Shown here one piece after another: positions 1 through 7,410 of a DNA stretch of 17,525 nt. Every line of letters begins with the position of its first letter. The stretch's first letter is position 1. The stretch lies in the NCBI GenBank assembly GCA_002737105.1, contig NSHO01000017.1, positions 1 through 17,525 on the forward strand, written 5' to 3'. The notes beneath the pieces are model-generated. The model made no database searches and was not told the origin of the DNA. It was given only the letters and a program-made list of their open reading frames with translations. This DNA comes from Flavobacteriales bacterium (GTDB lineage: Bacteria > Bacteroidota > Bacteroidia > Flavobacteriales > Flavobacteriaceae). The translations under genes were made by a program, and so were the position numbers.

Positions 1-760
1 GATTTGTTTTTGGTGTAATTCCAAATGTATAACCAGAAGTAATACTTCCGTTAAATCCTTTTTGTGTGTTTTTATTTAAAATAATATTAATGATACCGCT
101 ATTTCCTTCAGGATTGTATTTTGAAGAGGGATTGGTAATTAATTCTACTTGTTTTATAGATGCTGAAGGGATTTGTTGTAATAATTGTCCGGCATCAATA
201 TTTGTTGGTTTTCCGTCAATTAAAACTCTTACATTGCTGTTTCCTCGTAAACTTAATTCTTTCGTTTGTGGGTCAATATTTACGGTTGGAATGTTATTAA
301 AAATTTCAGATGCGGTAGTTCCTGAGGCAATTAAATCTTTACCAATAGTTATTACTTTTCTATCCGCTTTTTGTTCAATTGTTGAGCGTTCTTTTATAAT
401 TGAAACTGTTTCAATAGTATTAGCGTTCTGCTCTAAAGTGATATTTCCTAAATTAATTTCTTTGTTTTCTTCAGTCAAAGTAATCTTTCTTGAGGCATCC
501 ATATACCCAATAAAGTTGACCTTTAAAATATAGCTTTTCACTTCTAAATTTTTTATTTCAAAGCTTCCGTCTTCTTTTGTAGAAATGGTCGCAATTGTTT
601 TTGGACCTTCTAAAACGCTAACCGTTGAAAAACCAACTGGTTCGTTTGAAGTTTTGTCAATAATTTTTCCTTTAATTATTCCTGGATTGTTTTGTTGGGC
701 TACCAAATTTACTGTTGAAAATACAACTACTAAGGCGCATAAAATGTGTTTTAATTTCAT
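1..760 (-). CDS. Outer-membrane beta-barrel receptor, N-terminal part (cut by window edge)
   Basis: The minus strand reads as one open frame of 253 codons from an ATG at 758-760 to the left edge with no stop, so only the N-terminus is present. Residues 1-21 form a signal peptide ending in LVAQ. Residues about 28-110 are a carboxypeptidase-regulatory-like beta-sandwich (GKIIDKTSNEPVGFSTVSV, then DGSFEIKNL). Residues about 128-230 are a TonB-receptor-type plug with RVLIDGKP and VELITNPSSKYNPEGNSGI, wording I associate with the Bacteroidota 'outer membrane beta-barrel family' (OMP_b-brl_3 type) rather than classical SusC. The barrel lies outside the window. The family sits in the outer membrane; the ligand cannot be told from this part. 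It is transcribed divergently from argS. Confidence is high for the family and low for any specific role. Confidence 0.88.
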   Translation of the reverse strand, partial: MKLKHILCALVVVFSTVNLVAQQNNPGIIKGKIIDKTSNEPVGFSTVSVLEGPKTIATISTKEDGSFEIKNLEVKSYILKVNFIGYMDASRKITLTEENKEINLGNITLEQNANTIETVSIIKERSTIEQKADRKVITIGKDLIASGTTASEIFNNIPTVNIDPQTKELSLRGNSNVRVLIDGKPTNIDAGQLLQQIPSASIKQVELITNPSSKYNPEGNSGIINIILNKNTQKGFNGSITSGYTFGITPKTN

Positions 761-832
761 GATTTTTTTTAATGATTTGAACGAATAAATTACTGCTATT
801 ATTCTTCCAAAAAGTGTAGAGTAATTAAAGCG

Positions 833-861
833 CAAAATACGAATTTTGCACATTAGACAAA
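833..861 (-). promoter_or_regulatory. Candidate promoter of the outer-membrane receptor gene
   Basis: On the minus strand, TTTG (858-861) is followed after 18 nt by TATTTTG (833-839). This is close to the Bacteroidota -33/-7 pattern TTTG...TAnnTTTG, but the -7 box is one base short. It would give a leader of roughly 65 nt before the ATG at 760. No better match is visible in the divergent spacer on this strand. Confidence 0.35.
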
Positions 862-909
862 ATTTGTGCATTTTTGTTACAAATGAACTTTTCAATTGGT
901 TAAAAATTC

Positions 910-917
910 TATCTTTG
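910..917 (+). promoter_or_regulatory. argS promoter, -7 box TATCTTTG
   Basis: TATCTTTG is a perfect match to the Bacteroidota -7 consensus TAnnTTTG and ends 21 nt before the argS ATG, so the leader would be short. No clear TTTG -33 element sits about 19 nt upstream; only a T-rich stretch near 888-892 does. Confidence 0.6.
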
Positions 918-938
918 CACGCTATTTAAAATACGATT

Positions 939-2717
939 ATGCTATTACAAGAAATTCTTTTCGAACCTATAAAAAATGCCGTTGAAAAACTGTTTCAAAT
1001 TACTATTGAAAAAGTTGAATTTCAATCTACTAAGAAAGATTTTGAAGGCGATATTACTATGGTGGTTTTTCCGTTGGTGAAACAAATTAAAGGCAATCCA
1101 TTTGAAATTGGAACCAAAATAGGGGAATATTTAGTAGAAAATGTTGCTGAGGTTTCGAAATTTAATGTCGTTTCAGGTTTTTTAAATTTAGTAATTTCAG
1201 ATGAATATTATATTACTTATTTCAATAGTATTAAAAATAATAATTCTTTCGGCTTTGTAACACCAATTGAAGGTGAAAAAGCAGTTATGGTAGAATATTC
1301 TTCTCCAAATACAAACAAACCGCTGCATTTAGGTCATATTAGAAACAATTTATTAGGATATTCAGTTGCTGAAATCATTAAAGCATCGGGAAAAAAAGTA
1401 TATAAAACTCAAATTATCAACGACAGAGGAATTCATATTTGTAAATCGATGTTGGCTTGGCAAAAATTTGGAAACGGACAAACACCAAATTCAACAGGTT
1501 TAAAAGGCGATAAATTGGTTGGTAATTTTTATGTAGAATTTGATAAAGCTTATAAAATTGAAATTGCATCATTAATTTCTCAAGGAAAAACTGAAGAAGA
1601 AGCCAAAAAACAAGCGCCACTTATTTTAGAAGCCCAACAAATGCTATTAGATTGGGAAAATGGAAAACCAGAAGTCATCGAACTTTGGAAAACCATGAAC
1701 CAATGGGTGTACGATGGATTTGCAGTAACATATAAAAATTTAGGAGTTGATTTTGATAGTTATTATTACGAAAGTAATACCTATTTACTAGGAAAAGATG
1801 TAGTGGAAGAAGGTTTAAGTCGTGGTGTTTTCTTCAAAAAAGAAGACGGTTCAGTTTGGATTGATTTAACTGCAGACGGCTTAGATGAAAAAATTGTATT
1901 GCGTTCAGATGGCACATCGGTTTATATGACGCAAGATATCGGAACGGCTATTCAACGTGTTAGAGATTTTTCAGACATTGGCGGAATGGTTTATACCGTT
2001 GGTAATGAGCAAGATTATCATTTTAAAGTATTGTTTTTAATTCTGAAAAAATTAGGATATGAATGGGCTGAAAATTTATACCATTTATCTTACGGAATGG
2101 TAGAATTGCCTTCTGGTAAAATGAAATCGCGTGAAGGAACTGTAGTAGATGCCGATGATTTAATGGCGGAAATGACTACGACAGCGCAACAAATTTCAGA
2201 AGATTTAGGGAAATTAGACGGTTATTCCGTTGAAGAAAAAGCTAGTTTGTACAATACAATTGGTTTGGGAGCTTTAAAATATTATATGTTAAAAGTGGAT
2301 CCAAAAAAACAAATGATGTTTAATCCTGAAGAATCTGTAGATTTTAATGGAAATACCGGTCCGTTTATTCAATATACTTATGCTCGTATTCAATCGATAT
2401 TAAGAAAAGCAACTTTCGATTACACTATGCAAGTAACATTTTCTGAATTGCACGAAAAAGAAAAAGAATTAATCAAACAAGTGCAACTATTTCCTGAAGT
2501 AATTCAAAGTGCTGCTGAAAATCACAGTCCAGCATTAGTGGCAAATTATACTTACGATTTGGTGAAAGAATTCAATTCCTTTTATCAAAATGTGTCGATT
2601 TTAGGGGAAGATAATTTAGACAGAAAAATATTCAGAGTACAATTATCAAATTCAGTAAGTCAAGTAATTAAAAGCGCATTCGGATTATTAGGAATTAGCG
2701 TTCCTGAACGCATGTAA
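939..2717 (+). CDS. argS: Arginine--tRNA ligase
   Basis: A cytoplasmic class I aminoacyl-tRNA synthetase of 592 residues that charges tRNA-Arg with arginine using ATP; the length is usual for bacterial ArgRS. The N-terminal tRNA-recognition domain covers about residues 1-100 (DFEGDITMVVFPLVK). The catalytic Rossmann fold starts with EYSSPNTNKPLHLGHIRNN, with the HIGH motif as HLGH at 130-133. The second signature is KMKSREGT at 394-401, a relaxed KMSKS as usual in ArgRS. The C-terminal DALR anticodon-binding domain includes TGPFIQYTYARI and ends with the typical LLGISVPERM. The ATG lies 21 nt after a perfect -7 box and there is no Shine-Dalgarno sequence. It may be read through into the SGNH/MBOAT genes, since I see no terminator in the 117-nt spacer that follows. 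Confidence 0.98.
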   Translation: MLLQEILFEPIKNAVEKLFQITIEKVEFQSTKKDFEGDITMVVFPLVKQIKGNPFEIGTKIGEYLVENVAEVSKFNVVSGFLNLVISDEYYITYFNSIKNNNSFGFVTPIEGEKAVMVEYSSPNTNKPLHLGHIRNNLLGYSVAEIIKASGKKVYKTQIINDRGIHICKSMLAWQKFGNGQTPNSTGLKGDKLVGNFYVEFDKAYKIEIASLISQGKTEEEAKKQAPLILEAQQMLLDWENGKPEVIELWKTMNQWVYDGFAVTYKNLGVDFDSYYYESNTYLLGKDVVEEGLSRGVFFKKEDGSVWIDLTADGLDEKIVLRSDGTSVYMTQDIGTAIQRVRDFSDIGGMVYTVGNEQDYHFKVLFLILKKLGYEWAENLYHLSYGMVELPSGKMKSREGTVVDADDLMAEMTTTAQQISEDLGKLDGYSVEEKASLYNTIGLGALKYYMLKVDPKKQMMFNPEESVDFNGNTGPFIQYTYARIQSILRKATFDYTMQVTFSELHEKEKELIKQVQLFPEVIQSAAENHSPALVANYTYDLVKEFNSFYQNVSILGEDNLDRKIFRVQLSNSVSQVIKSAFGLLGISVPERM

Positions 2718-2723
2718 ATTAAA

Positions 2724-2744
2724 ATTTACGATTTACGATTTACG
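2724..2744 (+). repeat. Three tandem copies of ATTTACG
   Basis: Three perfect head-to-tail copies of the heptamer ATTTACG (2724-2730, 2731-2737, 2738-2744) lie just after the argS stop codon. They code for nothing and form no hairpin. I recall similar short tracts in Flavobacterium intergenic regions, but cannot check that here. Confidence 0.8.
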
Positions 2745-2783
2745 AAGTTTGAAATACAACATAATAATTATTTAAATAAACCA

Positions 2784-2817
2784 TTGTGAACTTTGCGAAA
2801 ACCTTGCGAACTTTGCG
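2784..2817 (+). repeat. Direct repeat TTGYGAACTTTGCG, 20-bp period
   Basis: TTGTGAACTTTGCG (2784-2797) recurs as TTGCGAACTTTGCG (2804-2817) with one mismatch. The identical core GAACTTTGCG is at 2788-2797 and 2808-2817, exactly 20 bp apart. It lies 18-51 nt upstream of the GTG start of the first SGNH gene. Each core resembles a -7 box with the first base changed (GAACTTTG against TAnnTTTG), so it could carry promoter activity, or it could simply be a dispersed intergenic repeat. Confidence 0.7.
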
Positions 2818-2834
2818 GTTAAGAACAAACAAAA

Positions 2835-4292
2835 GTGAACCAAAACAAAACCTATTTTTTTCAATCATGGCTAATTGTAGTAATTGCAATTGTTGCTTTT
2901 ATTGGGTTTAAATCGTTTTTACCAAAAAAACTTTTCCCTGAAGCAACTGCAAATAGCAAAAATGTTGTGGTAGATAGTTTGATGTTAGAAGCGGTTGCAG
3001 AAGGTGCCAATCTTTCTGATGAAGACACTTTGACCAATAAAACCATTTCTTTTGTTACAAATCCACTTGGAATAAAATTTTCTAGCGAGAAATTCGAACA
3101 ATATAAAGGATATCAATACCTAATTCCGTTTTTTGAAAAATTATACCAATTAGAAACCAATAAAAAAGGAAAAGCCCGAATTGCCTATTTTGGAGATTCA
3201 ATGACAGATGGCGATATGATTGTTCAAGATGTCCGCACACAATTTCAAACTGTTTATGGAGGAGAAGGTGTAGGTTTTGTAAATATTACATCAGAATCAG
3301 CTTCCTCTAGAGGGTCCATTTTACATGAATTTTCTCCAAATTGGAAAGCACAATCGTATCTAAGAACAAAAAGTCCTTTGCGTTCATTTGGTGTCAATGG
3401 TTCCGTTTTTTTTGCAAAAGATACCGTAAATACGATATGGGTAAAATACAAAGCAGGAAGAAATCGCTTTTCAAGGATTTTAAATAATCCAACACTTTTT
3501 TATGGAAGTTCTAAAAATAAAAAAGCAATGTTACGACAAGTTATCGGAAAAGATACAGTTTATAAAAAGCTTACGCCAAACGCCATTTTAAATACAACTC
3601 AAATTGGAACATCTTTAAAAAATGTTAAAGTAAATTTCATAAATGCAGATTCTATTCCTTTTTACGGATTTAATTTTGACAATGGAAAAGGAATTCATGT
3701 TGATAATTTTTCTTCACGAGGAAATTCTGGTTTGCCTTTAGGTTCATTCAATATTGATTTAATGAACGCTTTTCAGCAAAAGTTGGGTTATGATTTAATT
3801 ATTTTACAATTTGGTACCAATGTTTTAAATTATGATTCATTAAATTATTCTTGGTACGAAAGAAAAATGACTTCCGTTGTAAACCACGTAAAACAATGCT
3901 TTCCTGGAGCCGCTATTTTAATTATCACAACAGCTGACAAATCTACCAAATACGATATGCAAATGAAATCGGATTCTGCCGTTGCACCTTTAATTATGGC
4001 TCAAAAGCGCTATGCTGTAAAATCAGAAGCAGGTTTAGTAAATTTATATACACTTATGGGCGGTGATGGCTCAATGGTAAAATGGGTAGAAAATGTACCC
4101 GCAAAAGCCAATAAAGATTATACCCATTTTAATTATAGAGGAGCAAAAGAAATTGCGCAACTTATTTATAAACAAATAGATACAGGTTATATTGAATACA
4201 AAAGATTACGAGCTTTAGCTAAGAAAAAAAACCAACCAAAACCAATTGTAATTGATTCTGTATCGCTAATTAAAGACACTTTAAATGAATAA
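2835..4292 (+). CDS. Membrane-anchored SGNH/GDSL hydrolase-like protein, putative envelope O-acyltransferase/esterase
   Basis: A 485-residue protein with one N-terminal hydrophobic segment (about 12-29) and no obvious cleavage site, so probably anchored in the inner membrane with the rest in the periplasm. SGNH blocks: block I RIAYFGDSMTDGD with nucleophile Ser122; a glycine-rich candidate block II, RGNSG, near 295-299; block III LQFGTN with Asn329; block V DYTHFNYRGA with Asp428 and His431. The catalytic set therefore looks complete. About 170 residues of beta-rich sequence lie between blocks I and II. The start is GTG: an in-frame TAA lies at 2820-2822 and the next in-frame Met is residue 50, beyond the membrane segment. 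It overlaps the next gene by 8 nt and is its paralog; an MBOAT follows. By analogy with DltD, PatB and AlgX it would move acyl groups to an envelope polymer; the substrate is unknown. Confidence 0.85.
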   Translation: MNQNKTYFFQSWLIVVIAIVAFIGFKSFLPKKLFPEATANSKNVVVDSLMLEAVAEGANLSDEDTLTNKTISFVTNPLGIKFSSEKFEQYKGYQYLIPFFEKLYQLETNKKGKARIAYFGDSMTDGDMIVQDVRTQFQTVYGGEGVGFVNITSESASSRGSILHEFSPNWKAQSYLRTKSPLRSFGVNGSVFFAKDTVNTIWVKYKAGRNRFSRILNNPTLFYGSSKNKKAMLRQVIGKDTVYKKLTPNAILNTTQIGTSLKNVKVNFINADSIPFYGFNFDNGKGIHVDNFSSRGNSGLPLGSFNIDLMNAFQQKLGYDLIILQFGTNVLNYDSLNYSWYERKMTSVVNHVKQCFPGAAILIITTADKSTKYDMQMKSDSAVAPLIMAQKRYAVKSEAGLVNLYTLMGGDGSMVKWVENVPAKANKDYTHFNYRGAKEIAQLIYKQIDTGYIEYKRLRALAKKKNQPKPIVIDSVSLIKDTLNE

Positions 4293-5718
4293 GTTTTTAT
4301 ACATTTTATTTTTTACTGCATTTGGTTTTTCGCAAACCGACTCAGTGAAAATTGCCATAGATAGCCCTACGGTTGCAATTGATACGGCTAATTTTGAAGC
4401 ATTTAATAATGTGATTTCAAATGAAAAAGCACTAACAACTATTTTCGAAAAGTTATACCAACTTGAGGAAAATCAAGATAGAAAAGTCCGAATGGTTCAC
4501 ATTGGCGATTCACATATTCAGGCAGATATATTTACAGCAAAAATACGTTTCAGAATGCAGCAAAATTTTGGAAATGCCGGTTTTGGGTTTACATTTCCTT
4601 ACAGTTTAGCAAGTACTAATAATAGTTCACCTATAAAATTTTCCGGTTCTGCCGGATTTTCTACTACTCGAAATTTATATGCAGATATATCAAAACCAGT
4701 CGGTATAAGTGGGATTTCTTTTGAGCCCAAACAAAAAACTTTTCATATTGACTTGTTAGTCAAAGAAGCACAATTCGATTTTACAAAGTTGAAAATCATT
4801 TCGCCTAAAAACGACAATATTTTTAATGTGTCCTTTGCGAAAAAAAGCAATATTGTTCAAGAAAAAGTGGCGGTAAAAACACCCGCAATAAGTTCTCATA
4901 AAGTAAAACCCGGTGAAGTTTTAGGCGGTATTGCAGATAAATATAACATATCATTAAAACAATTAAAATCAGCCAACGGATTGTCTTCAGATAATATTAG
5001 AGATGGCAAAATTTTAAAAATTCCCGGCGGCAAAACGGTTACAACATTTAAAACAATTTCGACTGTAAATTTCAGTTATGAACCGATTGTTTTAGAAAAT
5101 ACACCTTTATATAATGAATATAATTCCAAAAAACCGATTGATAAAATTACAATAATTGGAAATGAAAACAGTACTGAATTTGCATTAAATGGCTTAATTT
5201 TAGAAAATGAAAATCCGGGAATTACTTATTCTTCTATTGGTGTAAATGGCGCAAAAAGCAGTGATTTTAATAAGTTTCCTTTGTTTTTTGAGCAATTACC
5301 AAGTTTAGAAGCAGATTTATTCGTAATTTCTTTAGGCACTAACGAAAGCTTTGACAAACAAGATATTGCTACTTATTTTGGGAATTTAAAAACAATGATT
5401 GACGGAATAAAACAAAAATGTCCCGAAGCATCTTTTTTGTTAACTACGCCACCACCATCAGTTTTGCATGGAAAATCTCAAAATATTTATATTGAAAAAT
5501 ATGCCGAAAAAATTATTGAAATGGCACTAACTGAAAACTATGCTGTATGGAATTTATTAGATATTTTTGGAGGAAATAAAAATATTACCATTAATTCAAG
5601 AATGGGATTAATGGCAAGAGATAAAGTGCATTATTCAAATGCAGGTTATGATAAACAAGGCGAATTATTTTTCGACGCGTTTATTCAATCGTACGAATTA
5701 TATAAATCTGAAAAATAG
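4285..5718 (+). CDS. Exported SGNH hydrolase-like protein with inserted LysM domain
   Basis: A 477-residue protein with a signal peptide (residues 1-17, ending FGFSQ), so periplasmic or outer-membrane associated. SGNH blocks: RMVHIGDSHIQAD with nucleophile Ser76; GVNGA (319-323) as block II; ISLGTN with Asn353; ARDKVHYSNAGY with Asp446 and His449. A LysM domain lies inside the fold at about 204-247: HKVKPGEVLGGIADKYNIS, then LKSANGLSSDNIRDGKILKIP. LysM binds N-acetylglucosamine polymers, chiefly peptidoglycan. The protein is a paralog of the upstream gene: both share FEKLYQLE followed by the GDS block. The Ser-to-Asn block spacing is 70 residues longer here, about what a LysM plus linkers would add. 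It overlaps the upstream gene by 8 nt and ends 6 nt before the MBOAT gene. A likely role is peptidoglycan-directed O-acyl transfer or esterase activity; which of the two cannot be told from sequence. Confidence 0.87.
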   Translation: MNKFLYILFFTAFGFSQTDSVKIAIDSPTVAIDTANFEAFNNVISNEKALTTIFEKLYQLEENQDRKVRMVHIGDSHIQADIFTAKIRFRMQQNFGNAGFGFTFPYSLASTNNSSPIKFSGSAGFSTTRNLYADISKPVGISGISFEPKQKTFHIDLLVKEAQFDFTKLKIISPKNDNIFNVSFAKKSNIVQEKVAVKTPAISSHKVKPGEVLGGIADKYNISLKQLKSANGLSSDNIRDGKILKIPGGKTVTTFKTISTVNFSYEPIVLENTPLYNEYNSKKPIDKITIIGNENSTEFALNGLILENENPGITYSSIGVNGAKSSDFNKFPLFFEQLPSLEADLFVISLGTNESFDKQDIATYFGNLKTMIDGIKQKCPEASFLLTTPPPSVLHGKSQNIYIEKYAEKIIEMALTENYAVWNLLDIFGGNKNITINSRMGLMARDKVHYSNAGYDKQGELFFDAFIQSYELYKSEK

Positions 5719-5721
5719 GAG
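5717..5721 (+). promoter_or_regulatory. Shine-Dalgarno AGGAG overlapping the upstream stop codon
   Basis: AGGAG begins inside the TAG stop of the LysM-SGNH gene. It lies 3 nt before GTG (5725) and 6 nt before TTG (5728). The spacing favours TTG as the MBOAT start codon, although Bacteroidota ribosomes depend little on such sites. Confidence 0.4.
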
Positions 5722-5724
5722 ATT

Positions 5725-7398
5725 GTGTTGCAAGATTGGTTTTATAAAAATATTGGCAAAATTACTCCTGAAGTAATTGAAAAATGGTTTGTTTACAACG
5801 AAAAAGAGCCATTACTTTTTAATACGGGCTTATTTTTAGGTTTGTTTTTAGTCTTTTATTTTTGGTATATTTTACTAAGAAAAGCCGACACCATTCGGAT
5901 GATTTACGTAATTTTATTTTCCCTGTTTTTCTATTATAAGTCAAGTGGAATTTATTTTTTATTACTTTTAGGTTCTGCAGTTGTCGATTATAATTTAGGT
6001 AATTTAGTCCATCGCACTTCAAGTGTTTTTTATAAAAAGTTGTGTCTAACATTTAGTATTATTCTAAATTTAGGCTTTTTGAGCTATTTTAAATACATTA
6101 ATTTTTTAGTAGACATTACCAATAACTTAACTGGAGAAAAATTTTCTTTTTTTGATGTAATTTTACCTGTTGGGATTTCATTTTACACGTTTCAATCAAT
6201 AAGTTATATTATTGAAATCTATCGAAAAGAAATTGTACCCACAAAACGTTTTATCGATTATTTGTTTTTCGTATCTTTTTTTCCACAATTAGTAGCTGGA
6301 CCAATCGTAAGAGCAAAAGACTTTTTACCACAAATATACCAGAAATTAAACGTAACCCAAGACGATATTAATCGTGCTTTTCTATTAATTATTGGAGGTT
6401 TAATTAAGAAAACAGTAATATCAGATTACATATCATTAAATTTTGTAGATCGTGTTTTCGATTTACCAAATAGTTACACGCCATTTGAAAATTTAATGGC
6501 TTCTTATGGTTACACAATTCAAATTTATTGCGATTTTTCTGGATATTCAGATATGGCAATTGGAGTGGCCTTGTTATTGGGTTTTAAATTACCAACCAAT
6601 TTCCGTTCACCATATAAATCGACTTCAATAACCGATTTTTGGCGCCGTTGGCACATTTCGTTATCTACTTGGTTAAAAGATTTTTTATACATTTCAGTAG
6701 GTGGAAATCGTTACGGAACTTTTGCTGGTTTTTTATTTCCAAGTTTATTTTTTATTGGTACCATCATTTGGGGAATTTCATTTTCTACAACCAGTAACAT
6801 TCCGTTAATTTTAGCTGTAGCATCTACAATAATATTTATTTTCACTTTTTTATTTTCAAGGGAAAAAGAAAAAACCATGTACACCAATGTAAACTTAATG
6901 ACAACCATGTTGTTAGGCGGATTGTGGCACGGAGCAAGTTTGCGTTTCATAATTTGGGGTGCATTACATGGTATGGCTTTGGCCATTCACAAAATATTTT
7001 TAGAATATTACCCGCCGTCAAAGCGTAAGGTATTTTTCTTAACGCCTTTTTTGAAGTTTTTGGCTATTTTAGTAACGTTTCATTTTGTGGCTTTCTGTTG
7101 GATTTTCTTTCGAGCAAAAGATTTTACAATTGCACTACAAATAATTGAAAACATTGGAAAAGTAACCTTTGATTTCAATCAGTGGTTCACCATTATTCAA
7201 GGTTATCAAAATGTATTTATCTTGATGTTTTTAGGCTATTTTTGGCATTACATTCCAGAAAAAGTTACTGTCGCCATTCAAAATGTGTTTAAAGCAATGC
7301 CTTTAATTACCCGAGCTATTGTATTAGGATTGATTTTTTGGTTGGTTTATGCTACAGCAGCTGCCGGACCACAACCGTTTATTTACTTCCAATTTTAA
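5725..7398 (+). CDS. MBOAT family membrane O-acyltransferase (DltB/PatA/AlgI-like)
   Basis: A 557-residue polytopic inner-membrane protein with many hydrophobic segments. Family signatures: FFPQLVAGPIVRAKDFLPQ (185-203); YCDFSGYSDMAIGVALLLGF (268-287); TDFWRRWHISLSTWLKDFLY (303-322), then SVGGNR; LLGGLWHGAS (397-405) with the candidate catalytic His402, and a second conserved histidine, His415, in IIWGALHGM. It ends PFIYFQF, typical of the family. Such proteins pass acyl groups from a cytoplasmic donor across the membrane to an extracytoplasmic partner, here presumably the two SGNH proteins upstream. About 55 extra residues with two hydrophobic stretches (about 332-387) separate SVGGNR from the LLGGLWHGA block. 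The start is not ATG: an in-frame TAG lies at 5716-5718 and the first in-frame ATG is codon 59, so GTG (5725) or TTG (5728) is used. Confidence 0.93.
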   Translation: MLQDWFYKNIGKITPEVIEKWFVYNEKEPLLFNTGLFLGLFLVFYFWYILLRKADTIRMIYVILFSLFFYYKSSGIYFLLLLGSAVVDYNLGNLVHRTSSVFYKKLCLTFSIILNLGFLSYFKYINFLVDITNNLTGEKFSFFDVILPVGISFYTFQSISYIIEIYRKEIVPTKRFIDYLFFVSFFPQLVAGPIVRAKDFLPQIYQKLNVTQDDINRAFLLIIGGLIKKTVISDYISLNFVDRVFDLPNSYTPFENLMASYGYTIQIYCDFSGYSDMAIGVALLLGFKLPTNFRSPYKSTSITDFWRRWHISLSTWLKDFLYISVGGNRYGTFAGFLFPSLFFIGTIIWGISFSTTSNIPLILAVASTIIFIFTFLFSREKEKTMYTNVNLMTTMLLGGLWHGASLRFIIWGALHGMALAIHKIFLEYYPPSKRKVFFLTPFLKFLAILVTFHFVAFCWIFFRAKDFTIALQIIENIGKVTFDFNQWFTIIQGYQNVFILMFLGYFWHYIPEKVTVAIQNVFKAMPLITRAIVLGLIFWLVYATAAAGPQPFIYFQF

Positions 7399-7410
7399 GA
7401 TTTTTAAATT

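Noticed and set aside
66..533. Plus-strand open frame of 155 codons at the left end (and another at 585-788)
   Set aside because: The minus strand encodes a clear outer-membrane receptor with signal peptide and plug motifs through the whole region; these frames are its antisense shadows.
2118..2132. KMKSR instead of KMSKS in ArgS, as a possible active-site defect
   Set aside because: ArgRS is known to vary at the KMSKS motif and the rest of the enzyme is normal, so this is ordinary for the family.
2724..2817. Short repeats after argS as a CRISPR array
   Set aside because: Units are only 7 and 14 bp, with no spacer structure and no cas genes.
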